DNA from: Psychrobacillus sp. OK028 | GTDB taxonomy: Bacteria > Bacillota > Bacilli > Bacillales_A > Planococcaceae | NCBI RefSeq assembly: GCF_900103605.1 | Contig: NZ_FNHY01000006.1 | Coordinates: 202,357 to 266,356, forward strand | Direction of reading: 5' to 3' | DNA: 64,000 bases | Shown here: positions 52,604-60,963 of the stretch, one piece after another | How positions within the stretch are numbered: position 1 is the stretch's first letter | Layout: every line of letters begins with the position of its first letter | Notes under the pieces: generated by a model | Databases searched by the model: none | The model's input: only the letters and a program-made list of their open reading frames with translations | Told to the model about the DNA's origin: nothing | Translations under genes and position numbers: made by a program

Positions 52604-52834
52604 ATGTATATGACAGTAGAAGAAACTGCGAATTATTTATCAATGCCTATTGATCAAGTAAAACGATATATTTCAGAAAAGAAAATTCGCGCTATTTTTG
52701 ATGGTGAAGAGTATTACGTTAATAGCGCTCAGTTTGAAACACACTTACAGCAAATTGAGGACTTGAAGCGACAAATCGATGAATGGCGAAATACTCCAAT
52801 CCCTGATGATATTGATGTAAAAGATGAAGATTAA
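52604..52834 (+). CDS. Excisionase-type HTH_17 DNA-binding protein
   Basis: A 76-aa protein: TVEETANYLSMPIDQVKRYISEKKIRAI is a MerR/excisionase-like winged HTH at the N-terminus, and the second half forms a short coiled coil (QIEDLKRQIDEW) with an acidic tail. No integrase or prophage gene is nearby, so it is more likely a housekeeping regulator of unknown target. Start follows AGGAGGCATTTTAC; terminator right after. Confidence 0.82.
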   Translation: MYMTVEETANYLSMPIDQVKRYISEKKIRAIFDGEEYYVNSAQFETHLQQIEDLKRQIDEWRNTPIPDDIDVKDED

Positions 52835-52842
52835 TACAAAGG

Positions 52843-52878
52843 AAAAGGACGTTCTCCGAATGAGGAGAATGTCCTTTT
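52843..52878 (+). terminator. Terminator of the HTH_17 gene
   Basis: AAAAGGAC-TTCTCC / GGAGAA-GTCCTTTT hairpin with T-run. Confidence 0.85.
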
Positions 52879-52884
52879 GTTTTA

Positions 52885-53035
52885 ATAAACTGCTGATTCC
52901 ACTCCAGGCGGACGCTTTTCGTGGGCAAGGCTCGAGTCAGTAGTCTCTCTCGTGTACCTGATGCTCCACAATAGGTACAGAAACATTTGCTATTCCCACT
53001 TGAAGTCGCCGACTTGCATTCAATCAACAAATACC
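52885..53035. repeat. Degenerate Bacillales intergenic repeat element
   Basis: CTCCAGGCGGACGCTTTTCGT at one end (52899 on) and CACTTGAAGTCGCCGACTTG at the other resemble the two ends of a GC-rich, roughly 150-bp element that recurs between genes in many Bacillaceae. Base composition is above the surroundings and no gene is present. Recognition is from memory, not a search. Confidence 0.5.
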
Positions 53036-53089
53036 ACTTTAAATACTAACTGACCTTAAACACTTAGACTATTCGTTTTTACCTGGAAA

Positions 53090-54076
53090 TTAGATCGTAA
53101 TAAAGAATCCTGCTCTTTTGCCAATTATTTCTGCATAATCCTCTACCATCACACTTGCAGTTGGGTACATACCTGCTCCAGGACCAACTAATGTTAGTGT
53201 CCCAATATAATTTGTGTCTAGAGCAACTGCGTTGTTTACTCCTTCGATGGAGTATAATGGATGATCTGCTCCTACTAATTGTGGACCAACAGAAGCGTAA
53301 AGTTCTCCGTTTTCGTCTTGCTCTATTTCCGCCACATGACGGTAACGTAGTCCCTTTTCCTTCGCTCTTCGGACGTCCTCTAATGAGATTTCGTCAATTC
53401 CAACTACACGAACATCGTTCCAATTAGGTTGTTTTTTAAACGCTAGTGCACTAAGAATCATCAGTTTACGGAATGCATCTTGACCGGACACGTCGTTATA
53501 AGGATCTGCTTCTGCATAACCAAGGTCCTGTGCCTCTTTTAATGAATCATCAAACTGACATTCATCCTGACGCATTTGTGTCAAAATGTAATTCGATGTT
53601 CCATTTAAAATTCCTTGAATCCTTTTCACAGAGTTAACTTGTAAAAGATTTTTCAAAGTTTTAATAACAGGAACTCCACCTGCAGTGGTTGCCTCATATC
53701 CTATAAATACTCCTCGAGACTTGGCACGCTCATGCAATGGAATACTGTATTTAGAAAACATCACTTTATTTGCTGTTATTACGTGACACCCTTTATCAAT
53801 TGCTCTACATAGGTAGTTATACGCTGGTTCTTCATTCACAATTGCCTCGAATACTACTTGGAGCCCAGGAATATTGATAATATCCTCGAAGTCATCAGTA
53901 ACTAAGACACCCGGTGTAGCTATTCTTTCTTTACCAACATTGTTTACGAGAATAGCACTAATTTCCAAATCTAATCCTAACGACTTTTTAAGATCTTCTC
54001 TTTTTTCGTTTACAATGTGGTAAATCCCTTGCCCGACTGTTCCGAAACCTAGGATTGCTGCTTTTATTGTCGCCAT
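53090..54076 (-). CDS. hom: Homoserine dehydrogenase, short form without ACT domain
   Basis: A 328-aa NAD(P)-dependent enzyme converting aspartate semialdehyde to homoserine: Rossmann GFGTVGQGIYHIV, ANKVMFSKYS with the Lys, the family signature YAEADPYNDVSGQDAFRKL (~200-220), and the end at GAGMYPTASVMVEDY. The usual C-terminal ACT domain (~100 aa) is missing, so feedback inhibition by threonine is unlikely. Start ATG 54076 after GGAGGAGATAGC. Placed 130 bp downstream of metY, within reach of SAM control, so it supplies homoserine for methionine. Confidence 0.9.
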   Translation of the reverse strand: MATIKAAILGFGTVGQGIYHIVNEKREDLKKSLGLDLEISAILVNNVGKERIATPGVLVTDDFEDIINIPGLQVVFEAIVNEEPAYNYLCRAIDKGCHVITANKVMFSKYSIPLHERAKSRGVFIGYEATTAGGVPVIKTLKNLLQVNSVKRIQGILNGTSNYILTQMRQDECQFDDSLKEAQDLGYAEADPYNDVSGQDAFRKLMILSALAFKKQPNWNDVRVVGIDEISLEDVRRAKEKGLRYRHVAEIEQDENGELYASVGPQLVGADHPLYSIEGVNNAVALDTNYIGTLTLVGPGAGMYPTASVMVEDYAEIIGKRAGFFITI

Positions 54077-54208
54077 GCTATCTCCTCCAACTGAATCCGC
54101 ACAATTGAGTTCCAATTTGCTTCTTTTAGTAAAATTCTAAATCGCAATTATTTACGAAGAACTATTTTACATATTGTAGCCCATCTTTACCCAATTATCA
54201 ATAAAATT

Positions 54209-55501
54209 CTATCTAGAGAGGACATTTGTTTTTCCTACGAGTACTTTATCAAGTGCAGACTGTAAATCTTCTACTGCTTCTAGCCCTACCGATAAGCGGA
54301 TTAAGTCTTCTGAAACTCCTGATTTTACCAAGTCCTCTGGTGTTAACTGCTGATGTGTTGTAGAAGCAGGATGGATTATTAGTGATTTAGCATCCCCTAC
54401 GTTAGCTACATGCGACCAAATTTCAATATTATCGATAATATTACGTCCTGCTTCTTTACCACCTTTTACTCCGAAAGTTAGTATAGAACCAAAACCGTTC
54501 TGTAAGTATTTTTTTGCAAGCTCATGTGAAGGATGACTTTCTAAACCTAAGTAGTTAACCCAAGTCACTTCTTCGTTATTTTCTAAGTACTCAGCAATTT
54601 TCTGTGCATTTTCATTGTGCTTTGGTACACGTAGATGAAGTGTTTCTAATCCTTGTAAAAAGGAGAACGCCGCCTCAGGACTTAAAGTAGGACCGAAATC
54701 ACGAAGTAATTGAACCCGTAATTTCACTGCGAATGCTACATTTGGAACATCAATTCCGTATCTTAACCCATGATAGGTCACATCTGGCTGTGTGAATCCA
54801 GGGAATTTCTCAGAATCCCAATTAAAGTTTCCTCCATCTACAACTACTCCACCGATAGTTGTACCATGACCGCCAATCCATTTAGTTGCCGAGTGTATCA
54901 CTACATGAGCACCATGTTTAATCGGATTTGATCCATATGGTGTAGCAAACGTATTATCTACCAATAATGGAACTCCTACTTCGTTAGCGATGGCAGCTAC
55001 GTTTTCCACGTCTAATACATTTAAGCTAGGGTTTCCGATGATTTCACCAAAAAATGCTTTTGTTTTATCTGTAACAGCTGCTCGGAAATTTTCTGGATCC
55101 GTAGAATCTACAAACTTCACTTTAATACCGTATCTCGGCAATGTATGAGCAAATAAATTAAATGTACCACCGTATAAATTTTCAGCAGCAATAATTTCGT
55201 CCCCTGCTCCTGCAATATTTAAAATTGAGAATGCAATAGCTGCCATCCCAGAAGAAAGTGCAACTGCTGCTGTTCCTCCTTCTAATAATGCAATTCGTTG
55301 TTCAAAAACATCCACAGTTGGATTCGTAATACGGGAATAGATATTACCTGTTTCCGCAAGAGCAAATAGGTTTTGCGCATGTTCAGTATTTTTGAATACA
55401 AAAGATGTTGTTTTGTGAATCGGTACCGCTCTTGAACCTGTCACTGGGTCTGGCTGTTGGCCACCATGTAAAAGTAGTGTTTCTTTTTGAAGATTTGTCA
55501 T
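54209..55501 (-). CDS. metY: O-acetylhomoserine sulfhydrylase (aminocarboxypropyltransferase)
   Basis: A 430-aa PLP enzyme of the Cys/Met metabolism family: TTSFVFKNTEHAQNLFAL, SSGMAAIAFSILNI, VDNTFATPYGSNPIKHGAHV, and VIHSATKWIGGHGTTIGG with the PLP Lys (~209). It makes homocysteine from O-acetylhomoserine and sulfide. First gene after the SAM-I riboswitch; hom follows. Start ATG 55501 after AGGAGGAATTCAA. Confidence 0.95.
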   Translation of the reverse strand: MTNLQKETLLLHGGQQPDPVTGSRAVPIHKTTSFVFKNTEHAQNLFALAETGNIYSRITNPTVDVFEQRIALLEGGTAAVALSSGMAAIAFSILNIAGAGDEIIAAENLYGGTFNLFAHTLPRYGIKVKFVDSTDPENFRAAVTDKTKAFFGEIIGNPSLNVLDVENVAAIANEVGVPLLVDNTFATPYGSNPIKHGAHVVIHSATKWIGGHGTTIGGVVVDGGNFNWDSEKFPGFTQPDVTYHGLRYGIDVPNVAFAVKLRVQLLRDFGPTLSPEAAFSFLQGLETLHLRVPKHNENAQKIAEYLENNEEVTWVNYLGLESHPSHELAKKYLQNGFGSILTFGVKGGKEAGRNIIDNIEIWSHVANVGDAKSLIIHPASTTHQQLTPEDLVKSGVSEDLIRLSVGLEAVEDLQSALDKVLVGKTNVLSR

Positions 55502-55566
55502 TTGAATTCCTCCTAAAATGTAGTTTAGATGGACGCTTTTGGAGGCGAGGGAGGATTAGAACAAAC

Positions 55567-55594
55567 AAAAACCCTCTTCACTTAAGAAGAGGGT
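55567..55594 (-). terminator. SAM-riboswitch terminator upstream of metY
   Basis: CCCTCTTCTTAAGTGAAGAGGG followed by TTTTTG on the minus strand. Confidence 0.9.
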
Positions 55595-55612
55595 GCAAAT
55601 TCGCATGTTCCT

Positions 55613-55728
55613 CCTCTTATCTTCCAAATTCGTTTAGAATTTGTAGGATTTAGCACCTTTCCAAGTTAAGAACTTGTTGGTTGCCGGGCATCGTAGGGCC
55701 TATTCCCTCCGCCACTCTTGATAAGAGT
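55613..55728 (-). ncRNA. SAM-I riboswitch (S box)
   Basis: Minus-strand sequence: P1 ACTCTTATC/GATAAGAGG; AGAGTGGCGGAGGGA; TAGGCCCTACGATGCCCGGCAACC in two blocks; AAGGTGCTAAATCCTAC; then GGAAGATAAGA. All S-box elements are in place and a terminator follows, so SAM should stop metY (and probably hom) transcription. Confidence 0.97.
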
Positions 55729-55757
55729 ATTAGATTTAGTTTTCCATCTTGTATCAC

Positions 55758-55787
55758 AGTATAGATTTCTATCAATCTATTTGTCAA
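55758..55787 (-). promoter_or_regulatory. Sigma-A promoter of the metY leader
   Basis: TTGACA (55787-55782), 18-bp spacer, TATACT (55763-55758), 30 bp upstream of the S box. Confidence 0.8.
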
Positions 55788-55858
55788 CACTTTTTTGAAA
55801 AATTGAAAAACATTTTTATTTGTGTTTCTGTATTAATATCTAGAAAACTTTCTTTCCT

Positions 55859-57166
55859 CTATGAAAAAGTAGTAGTTTTTTTCACTTCAATAAAACTTAA
55901 TTGATTATCCTCTTTTTCATAAATCGTAAATGTATAACCATCTTGTTCAATCTGATTATCTTCTGCTAGTTCAATGTCCTGTGAATAATACCATCCGCCA
56001 ATTGTATCTACGTCAGGATTAACTAATTCAATCCTCAGCAATTTTGCGACATCCTCTAGCAACACATTGGAATGGATAATATAATGATCATCCTCTATTT
56101 TTCGAATATCTGCAATCTCATCCTCATCATATTCGTCGCGAATTTCCCCCACTATTTCTTCTAAAATATCCTCTACCGTAACAAGTCCGGAAGTCCCTCC
56201 GTACTCATCCAGAAGAATAGCTATGTGCGTACGTTCTTTTTGCATTTTCAATAACAAGTTATTAATTGGAGTGGATTCAATTGTATTTATTACAGGATTC
56301 ATAAATTTTTCAATATCGAATGACTCTGATGTAATTCGGTTATTAATACCTTGTGTTAAAAAGTCCTTGATATTGATAAAACCGATTATATTGTCGCGAT
56401 CTTCCTCATACACAGGATATCGGGTATAACGTTCTTCAGAAATAATCGTTAAGACATCATGGAAAGTTGCTTTTTTTTCAAATCCTATGATTTTAGTGCG
56501 CGGCACCATAATTTCACGAGCAATTCGATCATCAAATTCAAAGACATTATTAACATATTTTAGTTCATTCTGATTAATCTCGCCGCTTTTATAGCTGTCA
56601 GCAAGCAACAGACGGAGCTCTTCCTCTGTATGTGACAACTCATGTTCAGAGGCTGGTTTCATACCGAACAGACCAACTAATACCCGTGCAGATCCATTTA
56701 AGAACCAAATAAATGGATACAAAATTTTGTAGAAAATCATAATTGGCTTAGCAAAGACTAGTGTCACTGCTTCAGCCTTTTGAATAGCAACTGTTTTAGG
56801 TGCTAATTCTCCCACTACTACGTGTAAAAATGTCGCAATTGCAAAAGCTCCACCAATAGTGAAATAGTGAATATAATCTGTACCGATGCCAACGCTTTCA
56901 AATAACGGATGTAGAATGAATTCAAATGTCGATTCTCCTACCATACCTATTCCAAGAGCTGTAACTGTTATACCTAGCTGACAGGTGGATAAATATTCAT
57001 CCAAATGTGTCGTTACATGTTTTGCAGCAAGTGATCCTTTGCGACCTTCCGCAACAATTTGGTCAATTCGAGATTGTCGTACTTTTACAATAGCAAATTC
57101 TGTTGCTACAAAGAATCCGGTTAACGCTAATAATATTATAAAAATTGTTAGATTTAATATGGTCAA
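55859..57166 (-). CDS. CNNM/CorC-type membrane protein (MpfA/YhdP-like Mg2+ efflux candidate)
   Basis: A 435-aa protein: N-terminal DUF21/CNNM membrane domain (~1-190; TGFFVATEFAIVKVRQSRIDQ, with VVGELAPKTVAIQ), a CBS pair (~205-335: MVPRTKIIGF, RYPVYEEDRDNIIGFINIKD, VTVEDILEEIVGEI), and a C-terminal CorC/HlyC transporter-associated domain (~350-430). Relatives export Mg2+ (MpfA in B. subtilis) or confer metal resistance. It follows a MerR regulator by 34 bp, like yhdQ-yhdP in B. subtilis. Confidence 0.87.
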   Translation of the reverse strand: MTILNLTIFIILLALTGFFVATEFAIVKVRQSRIDQIVAEGRKGSLAAKHVTTHLDEYLSTCQLGITVTALGIGMVGESTFEFILHPLFESVGIGTDYIHYFTIGGAFAIATFLHVVVGELAPKTVAIQKAEAVTLVFAKPIMIFYKILYPFIWFLNGSARVLVGLFGMKPASEHELSHTEEELRLLLADSYKSGEINQNELKYVNNVFEFDDRIAREIMVPRTKIIGFEKKATFHDVLTIISEERYTRYPVYEEDRDNIIGFINIKDFLTQGINNRITSESFDIEKFMNPVINTIESTPINNLLLKMQKERTHIAILLDEYGGTSGLVTVEDILEEIVGEIRDEYDEDEIADIRKIEDDHYIIHSNVLLEDVAKLLRIELVNPDVDTIGGWYYSQDIELAEDNQIEQDGYTFTIYEKEDNQLSFIEVKKTTTFS

Positions 57167-57200
57167 TAAGTGTCTTACTATAAAAGTAAGACTTCACCTC

Positions 57201-57602
57201 CTAAGTGATAAGTAATAGTAATGATTGCATCAATGCAACGCTTTCTGTAGATATCTTCTCTTTAATCGAGTGCTTTGTATTTTCTTCCTTGTTATTGATT
57301 TGTTCTAATAGATGAGAAACTTCTTTTTCTAAATATTTCATGTGCAATCGAATTTCATGTATATCTATTTCTTCTACCGAACTTTTTTCTAGCTCATGTT
57401 TAATCTCTTCTAAAGACATACCAGTCGACTTCTTTTCTTCGATAACTCGTAGTCTATCAATAGCTTCGAAAGAATAATAACGATAATTCGAAGCAGAACG
57501 TTCAGCTTTTAACAATCCAATCGTTGTATAATAATCAATCGTACGTTTCGTTATCCCAGTTCTTTCTGCTAATTCACCAATTTTAAATTTCTCTTTCCCA
57601 AC
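57201..57602 (-). CDS. MerR-family regulator, apparent GTT at the start position
   Basis: The frame encodes GKEKFKIGELAERTGITKRT followed by DYYTTIGLLKAERSASNYRYY, a complete MerR HTH, then a coiled-coil dimer helix and a ~30-residue effector tail (about 133 aa). No ATG, GTG or TTG precedes the HTH in this frame; the first TTG (57515) would delete it. GTT at 57602 lies seven bases after GGAG (57613-57610), the expected start position. Either a rare start codon is used or one base differs. Likely represses itself and the CNNM gene behind it. Confidence 0.75.
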   Translation of the reverse strand, partial: VGKEKFKIGELAERTGITKRTIDYYTTIGLLKAERSASNYRYYSFEAIDRLRVIEEKKSTGMSLEEIKHELEKSSVEEIDIHEIRLHMKYLEKEVSHLLEQINNKEENTKHSIKEKISTESVALMQSLLLLIT

Positions 57603-57612
57603 AAAATCACTC

Positions 57613-57664
57613 CAAACCGTAACGTTATAGTTTGTATCATAAATTATTTAACTTGTTCTTGCAA
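57613..57664 (-). promoter_or_regulatory. Promoter and dyad operator of the MerR-CNNM operon
   Basis: TTGCAA (57664-57659), 17-bp spacer, TATGAT (57641-57636). A 22-bp dyad CAAAC-N2-TAACGTTA-N2-GTTTG lies immediately downstream (57613-57634), over the transcription start, so binding there would repress. Confidence 0.7.
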
Positions 57665-57780
57665 TTAATAAGTGATCCACTATTTTCTCAACTTTTAGTG
57701 TGCACTACTCAATTCTAAAAATCTGAAACTTCTTATTCTTTCAATCGTTTAATATAGTAAAGTTAGCGGGAGGTAGGAAA

Positions 57781-58422
57781 TTGGTTGTTTCAGTGATTTG
57801 TATCACCATTGTTAGTTACTTAGTAGGTTCCATACACGGTTCTAAAATAGCGCAATATTTTAGTGGCGTAAATATTAAAAAAGAAGGTTTAAAAAATTCT
57901 GGCGCTTCAAATGCTGCTATTGTTCTCGGTGCAAAATATGGTATTTTAGTTGCAATTGTTGACATTTTTAAAGGAATTTTAATCGTAATTGGGACACGTT
58001 TTTGGGTTTTACAGTACGCAGACTTCTCATCAGTTGAACAGGACGTTCTGCTATATAGCGCAAGTGCGGCTGTAATACTTGGGCATAACTTTCCTCTTTA
58101 TACTAAATTTAAAGGTGGAAAAGGTACTGCCACTCTTATCGGAGTGCTACTCGCTCTTAGCTGGCCCCTTGGTTTAATCGGACTTTTATTATTAATAGGA
58201 ACTACATTTTTAACGGACTATTTATTAATCGGTGTGTTTGTTTTTTACTTTGTTTTTATCGCGGCATCTATTTGGTATGCAGAAGGAATTGGACCAATGG
58301 CTATTGCCGGATTTTTATTTTTGATGGCTGTTATTTTGCATATTGAAAACTTCCGTCGTTTATGGCGAAGGGAAGAAATGAAAATCTCTACTTTTTTGAG
58401 TAAGAAGAAACCTTCTGTCTGA
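57781..58422 (+). CDS. PlsY-family glycerol-3-phosphate acyltransferase (diverged paralogue)
   Basis: A 213-aa membrane enzyme (five to six helices). PlsY motifs are recognisable but altered: SYLVGSIHGSKIAQYF (usual GSIPTG), NSGASNAAIVLG, and GHNFPLYTKFKGGKGTATL, the last well conserved. PlsY transfers acyl from acyl-phosphate to glycerol-3-phosphate. The changed first motif suggests a second, non-housekeeping copy. Start is TTG 57781, seven bases after GGAGG. A YdcF-like gene follows by 14 bp. Confidence 0.82.
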   Translation: MVVSVICITIVSYLVGSIHGSKIAQYFSGVNIKKEGLKNSGASNAAIVLGAKYGILVAIVDIFKGILIVIGTRFWVLQYADFSSVEQDVLLYSASAAVILGHNFPLYTKFKGGKGTATLIGVLLALSWPLGLIGLLLLIGTTFLTDYLLIGVFVFYFVFIAASIWYAEGIGPMAIAGFLFLMAVILHIENFRRLWRREEMKISTFLSKKKPSV

Positions 58423-58436
58423 AACGGGGTAATATC

Positions 58437-59024
58437 ATGAAAACTAAAATGAGGTGGATTGTGCTAATCCCTTTAATAGTAGCGGCTACTAGTGGAATTG
58501 GGATTTGGTTACTCACGGGCAAATGGCTTGAGGATGGTCTGGATCCAAAAGCAGACGGAACAAATGAATATGCCATTGTCCTAGGTGCCAAAGTGAAAAA
58601 AGGGAATGTCCCTTCTCTGGCTTTACAGTATAGATTGGATGCAGCTCTTGCCTATGCCAAGGAATTTGCCCATGTGAGATTGGTGCTTTCAGGGGGTCAA
58701 GGTCCGGATGAAGATATAGAAGAGGCTATTGTCATGAAAGAATTTCTACTGAATAATGGAATAGAAGAAAACAGGCTCATTATAGAGGACAAAGCCACTT
58801 CAACATATGAAAATTTGCTATTCTCAAAGGAATTTATACCAGACAATATTCATTCCGTAACAATCATTACTAGTGATTACCATTTGCAGCGAGCCAAAAT
58901 ATTAGCAAGTAAACTAGGCTGGGAGTCAGATGTTGTAGCTGCCAAAACTCCAAAAGTTGTGGAACAAAAGGTTCGTATGCGAGAACGTGTGGCGTTGTTA
59001 AAGGCATATATTTTTGGAAAGTAA
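58437..59024 (+). CDS. YdcF-like (DUF218) protein
   Basis: A 195-aa protein with a signal-anchor helix (~7-24) and a DUF218 domain (~40-190): YAIVLGAKVKKGNVPSLALQ, LVLSGGQGPDEDIEEAIVM, IIEDKATSTYENLLFSKE and VTIITSDYHLQRA. Members such as SanA/ElyC act in envelope assembly. Close spacing after the PlsY-like gene suggests a shared transcript. Confidence 0.87.
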   Translation: MKTKMRWIVLIPLIVAATSGIGIWLLTGKWLEDGLDPKADGTNEYAIVLGAKVKKGNVPSLALQYRLDAALAYAKEFAHVRLVLSGGQGPDEDIEEAIVMKEFLLNNGIEENRLIIEDKATSTYENLLFSKEFIPDNIHSVTIITSDYHLQRAKILASKLGWESDVVAAKTPKVVEQKVRMRERVALLKAYIFGK

Positions 59025-59197
59025 TTGTATTAAATTAACGCTCTGTTAAAGGAAGAATTTGATTTGTCCTAAATGAATATGATGGACGGGCTTTAATGTC
59101 TGAAGATGGACATTTCCTGTTTTAATTGAATTAGAATTTCAAACAAACTTTACACGAATACAAGTTGAAAATAACAGGACCATAGGAGGTATCAGAT

Positions 59198-59632
59198 ATG
59201 AAAATCAATAGAATAGACCATGTGAGTATAAACGTAAATGATCTTTCAAATGCTAAAGCGTTTTTTCTTGATTTAGGACTTGAAGTGAAAGCGGAATGGG
59301 AATTAGATGGTGAACAGTTGGATAGAATAGTTGGGCTTCATGGTGTTAAAACTGCTTGTGTAGGATTGGGGATGCCAGGTGGTCAGACATGGATAGAGCT
59401 AGTAAAATTTTATACGCCAACAGATGAAAATGATATTCAACAACCTTTTGCAAATACGCTGGGTATCCGACATATTTGCTTTGCTGTTGAAAATATTGAA
59501 GCTGTTGTTGCAAAACTGAAAAAGAGAGGCACGGAAATCTTTAGTGAGATACAGCAATATGAAGAAAGTTATAAGTTATGCTACGTTCGTGGTCCAGAGG
59601 GTATTATTTTAGAGTTGGCTGAGAAACTCTAA
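59198..59632 (+). CDS. VOC family protein
   Basis: A 144-aa VOC protein: IDHVSINVNDLSNAKAFFLDLGL with the metal His, LPGGQT-like GMPGGQTWIEL, GIRHICFAVENIEAVVAKLK with the second His, and VRGPEGIILELAEKL with the Glu. The two-half pattern resembles methylmalonyl-CoA epimerase or glyoxalase, but the substrate is not determined. Start ATG 59198 after AGGAGGTATCAGAT. Confidence 0.85.
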   Translation: MKINRIDHVSINVNDLSNAKAFFLDLGLEVKAEWELDGEQLDRIVGLHGVKTACVGLGMPGGQTWIELVKFYTPTDENDIQQPFANTLGIRHICFAVENIEAVVAKLKKRGTEIFSEIQQYEESYKLCYVRGPEGIILELAEKL

Positions 59633-59641
59633 AAGGAAGGG

Positions 59642-59672
59642 TGAAAGAAAGTTTCGTATCTATTTTCTTTCA
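59642..59672. terminator. Weak bidirectional hairpin between convergent genes
   Basis: TGAAAGAAA / TTTCTTTCA with a 13-nt loop. Confidence 0.45.
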
Positions 59673-59684
59673 TCCATCTTTTAA

Positions 59685-60029
59685 CTATTTCATCGAATTA
59701 ATAACTCGGTTAGGAATCATTACTACCTCTGTTTGTAGTTCTACTGCTCGATATGATGTATCTATACATTCTTCCCAGTAGTCGAGATGCTTTATATCAA
59801 CCCAATGCTTTGATTCCTCTACAGCTTGTCCATCTTCCCCCTGCACAGAATACCAATAAAGATATTCGTGTCCGTTTATAAACTCTCTAAAAATTGTTTC
59901 TATATACATTTTTTCTCCCTCAAGAGTAACTAATACTTCCTCCATATGTTCATTCAAAAAAGCTAACCATTCATTTACCTTATCTGTTTTTCCTTCTTGC
60001 ACTCGAAATCTTGTGCATTCAATTTTCAC
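59685..60029 (-). CDS. DUF6176 family protein
   Basis: A 114-aa soluble protein: RFRVQEGKTDKVNEWLAFLN, VTLEGEKMYIETIFREFING and YLYWYSVQGEDGQAV are typical of DUF6176 (ferredoxin-like dimeric alpha-beta barrel). Function unknown. It lies 19 bp downstream of the DUF2087 gene and probably shares its transcript. Confidence 0.82.
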   Translation of the reverse strand: MKIECTRFRVQEGKTDKVNEWLAFLNEHMEEVLVTLEGEKMYIETIFREFINGHEYLYWYSVQGEDGQAVEESKHWVDIKHLDYWEECIDTSYRAVELQTEVVMIPNRVINSMK

Positions 60030-60048
60030 TTTTAATACACCCTTTAGT

Positions 60049-60804
60049 TTATTTTTTCACCCAATATGCACTACCATCATCTTTTCTATCTAGAAAACCG
60101 TATTCTATTAGATAACGTCTTAATGTTACGAAGTCATCATAAGCATTTTTTAGGATTTGATTTATTTCTTTCTCTGTGTAGGTTTTTTCTTTTTCAAATC
60201 TTTGAATTAAGACCCGCAGCGTTGCCAGCTTCTGCTTTTCCTTCTTCGGAAATTTCATTAGACGACCATCAAGACCATCCGGAAAGAATTTCTTTTCGAC
60301 ATCTTCCTGTTCCTCTTGCGTGATGTTATAGCGATCATCCACCATCGTAGCTGTTTTATGAAGAGGTAAGAAAGTAGGAGCGTGATCATCCTTTTCCTTT
60401 AGCAGTTCCATCATCGCTAAAAATACTTTTGCTTGTCGCTCTTTTTCTTTTAACACGAATCGATGATTACGAATTGTTGAAGAGCTTCCAATTCCTAGTT
60501 CGCTCTGTATTTCTACATCACTTCTCCCCTCATAAAATAGACGCAAAAGGCTGTTTTGATGATCAGTTAACCCTGTCAACTTTTTGTTTAACCCTATTAG
60601 ATAATGAAAAACCGAATCATGCTCTGCTTCAATATGGAACTTCATGAATTTTTCTGCTTCATACAACATATTATTCTTTGGATAAATAAATCCTTTTTCT
60701 ACTTTACTTCCACACAATAGGCACACATACATTTCTTCCTCTTCTATATAGCCGTCCTTCAGCTGTTCTGAAGATGCATTCCACAATAGTTCTGACACAT
60801 CCAT
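60049..60804 (-). CDS. DUF2087 domain protein with LuxR-type HTH
   Basis: A 251-aa regulator-like protein: N-terminal zinc-type motif CLLCGSKVEKG with a later HIEAEH (~28-60), central HTH (~75-115; LTDHQNSLLRLFYEGRSDVEIQSELG), and C-terminal DUF2087 (~165-248; FFPDGLDGRLMKFPKKEKQK, YDDFVTLRRYLIEYGFLDRKDDGSAYW). Such proteins are probably transcription factors. Start ATG 60804 follows AAGGGATTGTTTGTGA. Confidence 0.82.
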   Translation of the reverse strand: MDVSELLWNASSEQLKDGYIEEEEMYVCLLCGSKVEKGFIYPKNNMLYEAEKFMKFHIEAEHDSVFHYLIGLNKKLTGLTDHQNSLLRLFYEGRSDVEIQSELGIGSSSTIRNHRFVLKEKERQAKVFLAMMELLKEKDDHAPTFLPLHKTATMVDDRYNITQEEQEDVEKKFFPDGLDGRLMKFPKKEKQKLATLRVLIQRFEKEKTYTEKEINQILKNAYDDFVTLRRYLIEYGFLDRKDDGSAYWVKK

Positions 60805-60963
60805 TCACAAACAATCCCTTCATTCGTTTATTAATTTACAAACATCCTACAATAACGTCTAGATTTTTTCAATAAGCAAAAATGTGATTGCAATTTATCT
60901 GAAAATAATAAACAATAGAAATAAGGCGTTTCGGAAATCGAAACGATAGAGAGGGGAATTCCA

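Noticed and set aside
52604..52834. Prophage or integrative element suggested by an excisionase-type gene
   Set aside because: No integrase, attachment repeats or phage genes nearby; stand-alone HTH_17 proteins are common in Bacilli.
57201..57515. MerR gene starting at TTG 57515
   Set aside because: This would remove the DNA-binding HTH, which is encoded in frame just upstream with a good promoter and Shine-Dalgarno.
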